The notes under the pieces are model-generated. The model made no database searches and was not told the DNA's origin. It saw only the letters and a list, made by a program, of their open reading frames with translations. The translations under genes were made by a program, and so were the position numbers. A stretch of DNA of 48,744 nt, from the NCBI GenBank assembly GCA_947166385.1, contig CAMVEB010000028.1, positions 1 to 48,744 of the forward strand. The letters are read 5' to 3'. Positions 45,635-48,744 of the stretch are shown here, piece after piece (position 1 is the stretch's first letter; each line of letters starts with the position of its first letter). Origin of the DNA: an uncultured Clostridia bacterium. GTDB lineage: Bacteria > Bacillota > Clostridia > Christensenellales > Aristaeellaceae.

Positions 45635-45744
45635 GTATGCCCCAATCGGCATCCGCTCCGGCGGTCTCTCCGTATGCCAAAATGGCATCCGCTCCGGCCG
45701 CCGCTCCGTACGCCCCAAATGGCGTCCGTGCCGGCAGCGGCCTC
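45635..45744. repeat. Three tandem 36-37 bp hairpin repeats before the capsid gene
   Basis: Units at 45635-45671, 45672-45707 and 45708-45744. Each begins GTATGCC or GTACGCC and forms a small hairpin: ATGCC/GGCAT in the first two, ACGCC/GGCGT in the third, a compensatory change. The rest of each unit (ccgctccgg..) is also conserved. Confidence 0.75.
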
Positions 45745-45811
45745 GGTTGCCTTCCCCCTCGGGGGAAGGTGGCTCCGAGCGGCAGCGAGGAGACGGATGA
45801 GGTTCCTCGTT
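45745..45811 (+). repeat. Two-hairpin repeat, copy C
   Basis: CCTTCCCC, ctcg, GGGGAAGG, then CTCCgaGC, ggca, GCgaGGAG and the tail GGATGAGGTTCCTCGTTC. The second stem differs in sequence from copies A and B but keeps pairing around a GA/GA internal loop. Confidence 0.75.
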
Positions 45812-45856
45812 CCCCGTCCTCCGTCCTCTCAACTCTCCACTCTCAACTCTCCACCG

Positions 45857-46438
45857 TTACCCCCGTCCCGCCGCTGCCCTGATGGCGGCGTTCACGTCGG
45901 CGTTGGGATCCCCGTCGCCCTGGGGCTGCGTCTTCGCGCCTCCCCATCCGCCTTTCGGCTTCGGTTCCTCGTTGAAGAGGTACCCGGCGCTTTCCCTCAG
46001 CGCCTTCAGCTGTTCCTCCACGCCGGTCAGCTCGCCCTTTTCGTCCTCGCCGATCTGCGCCTGGTCCAGCAGCCTTTCGATAACGGCCGGGTCCTTCGCG
46101 TTGGCCTTCGCCAGCGCGGCGCGCACCTTCTGGCTGCGCTTCATGCCGCTGATGGTGGAGTCCCTCTCCGCCAGCTGCGCCTTCAGCGCCTCCACGGCCT
46201 CCTTCAGGGCCTCGGATCCCTCCCCGGCCTTCTTTGCCTCCTCCAGCTGTTTCGTCAGGTCCGCAAGCGCCGCCTTGGTGGCCCTGTGCTTGCCGATCTC
46301 GTCGTCCAGCCGCGCCTTGGGCAGCCAGCTTCCGTCGTTGGTCTGGATGATGCTCATCCCTTCCACGTCCTTCAGCTTCTCGGCCGCCTGTGCGTACAGC
46401 TCGTCTCCCAGCTGCGCCTTCAGAGCAGTGATGTCCAT
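45857..46438 (-). CDS. Capsid scaffold protein (Gp20-like)
   Basis: 193 aa from ATG 46438 (AGGAGG 7 bases upstream). Long central coiled coil (about 55-110: KAALADLTKQLEEAKKAG, LKAQLAERDSTISGM), then KVRAALAKANAKDPAVIERLLD and a glycine-rich tail (PKPKGGWGGAKTQ). This is the phage minor structural protein GP20/scaffold family. Located directly upstream of the capsid gene. Confidence 0.88.
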   Translation of the reverse strand: MDITALKAQLGDELYAQAAEKLKDVEGMSIIQTNDGSWLPKARLDDEIGKHRATKAALADLTKQLEEAKKAGEGSEALKEAVEALKAQLAERDSTISGMKRSQKVRAALAKANAKDPAVIERLLDQAQIGEDEKGELTGVEEQLKALRESAGYLFNEEPKPKGGWGGAKTQPQGDGDPNADVNAAIRAAAGRG

Positions 46439-46528
46439 TGTCATTCCTCCTGTACAGCAGATGTTTTTTAAGCGGTCCTCTCCGCCTTTTGCTGTCCGCG
46501 GGTTGCCCCCGCGGCGGGCGGTATAAAA

Positions 46529-46553
46529 AACAGGCCCCGGAAACCCCTGAAGA
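46529..46553 (-). terminator. Possible weak terminator before the scaffold gene
   Basis: Minus strand: CAGG...CCTG with an inner GG-TTT-CC pairing and a G bulge, followed by six T. Imperfect stem; could attenuate transcription between the minor head and capsid genes. The rest of the 46439-46684 gap shows no gene. Confidence 0.35.
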
Positions 46554-46684
46554 GCTTCCGACTGCCCGATTTTTATCTGATTCGCATTCGATGCGACAAA
46601 ACGCCCGGATTTTCGGCGTTATTTTTGCCGCTGAGCGGTTTTTTGCGCGCGTCCGGTAAATTGCCCGTCCCTTTTTCCTGCCGC

Positions 46685-47128
46685 TCAGAGGGCCGTTTCC
46701 GGCCCGTTTTCGGGCATATCGTCCGCGGCCGTCTTTTTGGGCGTCTTTTCCGGCGCTTCCAGCGCCCTCCGGATCTCCCCGAAGGCCGCGGCCACGTTCG
46801 CTGCTTTATGCGCTCCCAGGCACCAGTTCCGGAATGCCGTGTCCCCGCGGGTGTCGTACTCGTAGGCCGCCTCGGCCTTCCTTACGCCGTCCAGGAACTC
46901 CACCGCCTTCTTAAGCCTCCCCGCGTCCAGCGGCACGCCCTTTTTCGCGGGCGTTTCGACGGCCGCCCTCAGGGCCTCGGTGTGCGCCGCGGCGACCGCC
47001 GCCTTCGCCACCACCCTCCCCCGGAAGTCGGAGGACTGGCAGGGCCTGCACACCCGGTCCGCGCCCGGAATGGCGTCGTAGATCCCCAGCGCGGCCTCCA
47101 GGGCCGCCCGGCTCGCTTTCGTCTCCAT
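46685..47128 (-). CDS. Hypothetical head-region protein, 147 aa
   Basis: Not recognised. Ala-rich and helical (RAALEAALGIYDAIPGADRVCRPC, VVAKAAVAAAHTEALRAAVE), with charged C-terminal tail rich in Lys, Pro and Glu. Lies between the minor head protein and the scaffold, 9 bases after the former. May be virion-associated. Confidence 0.6.
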   Translation of the reverse strand: METKASRAALEAALGIYDAIPGADRVCRPCQSSDFRGRVVAKAAVAAAHTEALRAAVETPAKKGVPLDAGRLKKAVEFLDGVRKAEAAYEYDTRGDTAFRNWCLGAHKAANVAAAFGEIRRALEAPEKTPKKTAADDMPENGPETAL

Positions 47129-47137
47129 CGGTTCACC

Positions 47138-48271
47138 TCATTTGTGGCTGTGTTCCCGGTCGTAGTGTCGGTAAAGGTAATTGTTCGCGGGCTGGGATCC
47201 TATCAGCGCGTCCAGCTTCCCCGTGAACTGCCGTATCCGGTTCAGCGCCTCGGCCTTCTGCTGCGGCGTCTGGGCCACGGCGGCGCGGTCGCGGTACTTG
47301 CGCACCTGCCGCTCGTAATACCGCTGCTTCGACCGGGTGGAATAGGCGTAGCTCTCTTCCTGCTTCGGCGCAGGTTCCGTCCTGAATTCCGTCCCCCTGT
47401 TCGGCTGGCTGATCCCCTCGTAATAGGTGGTGATGCCGTGCATGCACCTGGGATGGAAGCACCCGGCGCTCTCGGCGTCGTCAAGGCTCGGATACTCCGA
47501 ATTCTCCCCGCTCACGCTGACGATCACGTCCTCCCACTGCTCGCACAGGGGACAGGCGCCCGCGTGGCTGTCGATGATCGCCAGGTCGTACCCATAGGAC
47601 CGCATCGTGTCGGAATATCCGGAGACCGTCGCCCGGTTGATGGCCGTCAGCGTAGCCATCTCGGCGTAATTCCACAGGCTCCAGTGATGCCCGCCCCGGT
47701 CGGTGAAGCCGTCGATGCCCTCGTCGGCAAACCGCGTCAGGGCCATGCCCACCGCCTCCCGGGACGTCACCGACCCGGTGGCCAGCAGGGAAGAGGTGCC
47801 GCCGATCACGTCCGCGTATTTGTCGTCGAACTGCCTCAGGATCCTCCGCTCTGCGGCGTTCAGGGCGTTGTTCAGGTCCGCCAGGATGTACCCGGCCTTC
47901 AGGGCGTTGGGGCTCATGTGCTCCACGTCCGCGTTCCCCAGCATCCGCCGCATGTCGTCGTAGAATTTCTCGCTTCCGGTCAGCTGCGCCCGCTCGATCA
48001 CGCCGCCGAGGACGCTCTCCCTTTCCTTCGCGGCGCGCTGAAGCAGCCGCTCAAACTGCGCGTGGGCGCTGGTCACCTCGGCGGCCTTGCGCTCGGTCCA
48101 GCCGGGCCGATCCACGCCCCTGGCCGCCCTGCGGGCCACGGCCTCCAGCATCTTCTCCCGCGCTTCGTAGTAGATGACCGCGAGGCCCTCGGCCACCTGT
48201 TCGGCCTCTTCCTCGCTCAGCGGGCCCGTCCGGTGTCCGTCCAGCCCAACGTTGAAGCCGTACCGGGCCAT
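47138..48271 (-). CDS. Minor head protein (SPP1 gp7-like/minor capsid 2)
   Basis: 377 aa. Helical N-terminal half; the C-terminal half has a HAGACPLCEQWEDVIVSVSG...SAGCFHPRCMHGITTYYEG segment, the Cys/His-bearing signature of phage minor head (F-like/gp7) proteins. Such proteins bind portal and enter the capsid. The start shares one base with the portal stop (TGATG). Confidence 0.85.
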   Translation of the reverse strand: MARYGFNVGLDGHRTGPLSEEEAEQVAEGLAVIYYEAREKMLEAVARRAARGVDRPGWTERKAAEVTSAHAQFERLLQRAAKERESVLGGVIERAQLTGSEKFYDDMRRMLGNADVEHMSPNALKAGYILADLNNALNAAERRILRQFDDKYADVIGGTSSLLATGSVTSREAVGMALTRFADEGIDGFTDRGGHHWSLWNYAEMATLTAINRATVSGYSDTMRSYGYDLAIIDSHAGACPLCEQWEDVIVSVSGENSEYPSLDDAESAGCFHPRCMHGITTYYEGISQPNRGTEFRTEPAPKQEESYAYSTRSKQRYYERQVRKYRDRAAVAQTPQQKAEALNRIRQFTGKLDALIGSQPANNYLYRHYDREHSHK

Positions 48272-48744
48272 CAGGCCTCATCCTCTCCGCCCGCGGGCAC
48301 GCCGTGCAGGTCGCCCTGCATCGCGTCCGGCTCCATGGTCGCCACGCCGTACTCCTCCATCACCTTGCGCACCTCGTCCTCGATCTGCCCCTGCTCCCAG
48401 TCCGGGTGGAGCATTTTCACCATGGTCTCGGTGGAGGCCGCCTGGGCGTTGTGCATCAGCTGCACCGCCTGGGAGATGGTCGAAAGGTCGGTGGACATGC
48501 TGTCCGGGAATTCGATGATCACCCGGTCGCCTTCCTGTGCGGAAATTTCCCCGTACACCTCGGCGTCCAGCCTCATCACGGCGGTCAGGAACCTTTCCAG
48601 CGGCATCGACCAGTAGTTCAGCTTCTTCGACCGCATGGAGAAGCTCTTCTTCTCCCGGATCAGCAGCGCCGTGCCGCTGGAGGCCTGCCCCTGGATGTCC
48701 AGGCCGAAGGTCTGCGGCGAATACCCGCTCATGGAAATGATGTT
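48271..48744 (-). CDS. Portal protein, C-terminal part (continues from 1-1075)
   Basis: The last 153 residues of portal, from the repeated MSGYSPQTFGLDIQG to the acidic tail; includes the crown and clip region helices (LNYWSMPLERFLTAVMRLDAEVYG, STETMVKMLHPDWEQGQIEDEVRKVMEEYG). In frame with the portal part at 1-1075 once the 55 bp overlap is collapsed. Directly upstream of the minor head gene. Confidence 0.9.
   Translation of the reverse strand, partial: NIISMSGYSPQTFGLDIQGQASSGTALLIREKKSFSMRSKKLNYWSMPLERFLTAVMRLDAEVYGEISAQEGDRVIIEFPDSMSTDLSTISQAVQLMHNAQAASTETMVKMLHPDWEQGQIEDEVRKVMEEYGVATMEPDAMQGDLHGVPAGGEDEA
48690..48744. repeat. Terminal direct repeat, right copy
   Basis: Exact copy of bases 1-55. 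See the left copy for interpretation; collapsing one copy gives a circle of about 48,689 bp. Confidence 0.9.

Larger units (their letters stand above)
45521..45856. other. Long untranslated leader of the major capsid gene
   Basis: 336 bp without a supported gene. It holds three tandem hairpin repeats (45635-45744), the two-hairpin repeat copy C (45745-45811) and a pyrimidine-rich heptamer-like run (about 45824-45853). The 93-codon minus frame here is made of these repeats and is not a gene. Confidence 0.6.

Noticed and set aside
45551..45832. 93-codon minus-strand frame in the capsid leader
   Set aside because: It consists of the tandem and two-hairpin repeats translated; no ribosome site and repeat-derived residues only.

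Overview
This window looks like a complete circular genome of a temperate, tailed, siphovirus-type bacteriophage (or its excised prophage form), assembled linearly. The first 55 bases (1-55) recur exactly as the last 55 (48690-48744), and the portal gene reads in frame across that junction, so the true unit is about 48,689 bp opened inside portal. Base composition is GC-rich. The gene families (SPP1-type portal, Gp20-like scaffold, DUF1492/ArpU-type late regulator, DUF551, DUF3846, DUF669, HicAB, large serine recombinase, endolysin with a SpoIID sporulation-type domain) and the very strong AGGAGG ribosome sites point to a Gram-positive, probably spore-forming gut Clostridia/Eubacteriales host. 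The genus cannot be read from the sequence.

Layout on the circle: nearly all lytic genes lie on the minus strand as one long programme. It starts at a Cro-like gene (20867) and runs down through recombination and replication genes (SMC-like ATPase, Sak4-like ATPase, DUF669 protein, SF2 helicase, primase-helicase; 20.4-13.6 kb). An iteron-rich candidate origin follows (13.3-13.6 kb). Next come many small early genes, a Myb/SANT-type protein, a methylase-like protein, a tyrosine recombinase, a RuvC-like resolvase and ThyX (13.3-4.4 kb), then the late regulator (4.4-4.0 kb) and a HicAB toxin-antitoxin pair with its own consensus promoter (3.9-3.2 kb). Terminase and portal follow (2.9-0 kb). After the junction the order is minor head protein, scaffold, major capsid, connector proteins, major tail protein, frameshifted tail chaperones, tape measure, Dit, Tal and a GDPD-bearing tail fibre (48.7-30.5 kb).

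Two regions interrupt this order. At 30.5-26.7 kb a small plus-strand HTH gene is divergent, across twin palindromic operators, from a minus-strand operon that joins a second tyrosine recombinase to the endolysin and holin-like genes. At 21.0-26.5 kb lies the plus-strand lysogeny/accessory arm: two tandem XRE repressors, each overlapped at its 3' end by a small antisense gene; a secreted protein; a DUF551 protein; a large serine recombinase; then a divergent HTH/operator unit controlling three plasmid-like genes.

Most notable: duplicated repressor/antisense-ORF pairs; three site-specific recombinases; the HTH-operator-recombinase-lysis unit; three two-hairpin repeats plus a tandem hairpin array placed around the capsid and tail structural genes; two distant CGTAAC/GTTACG-rich clusters; and a textbook A AAA AAG frameshift site in the tail chaperone genes. 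All family calls are from reading the translations; no database search was run.
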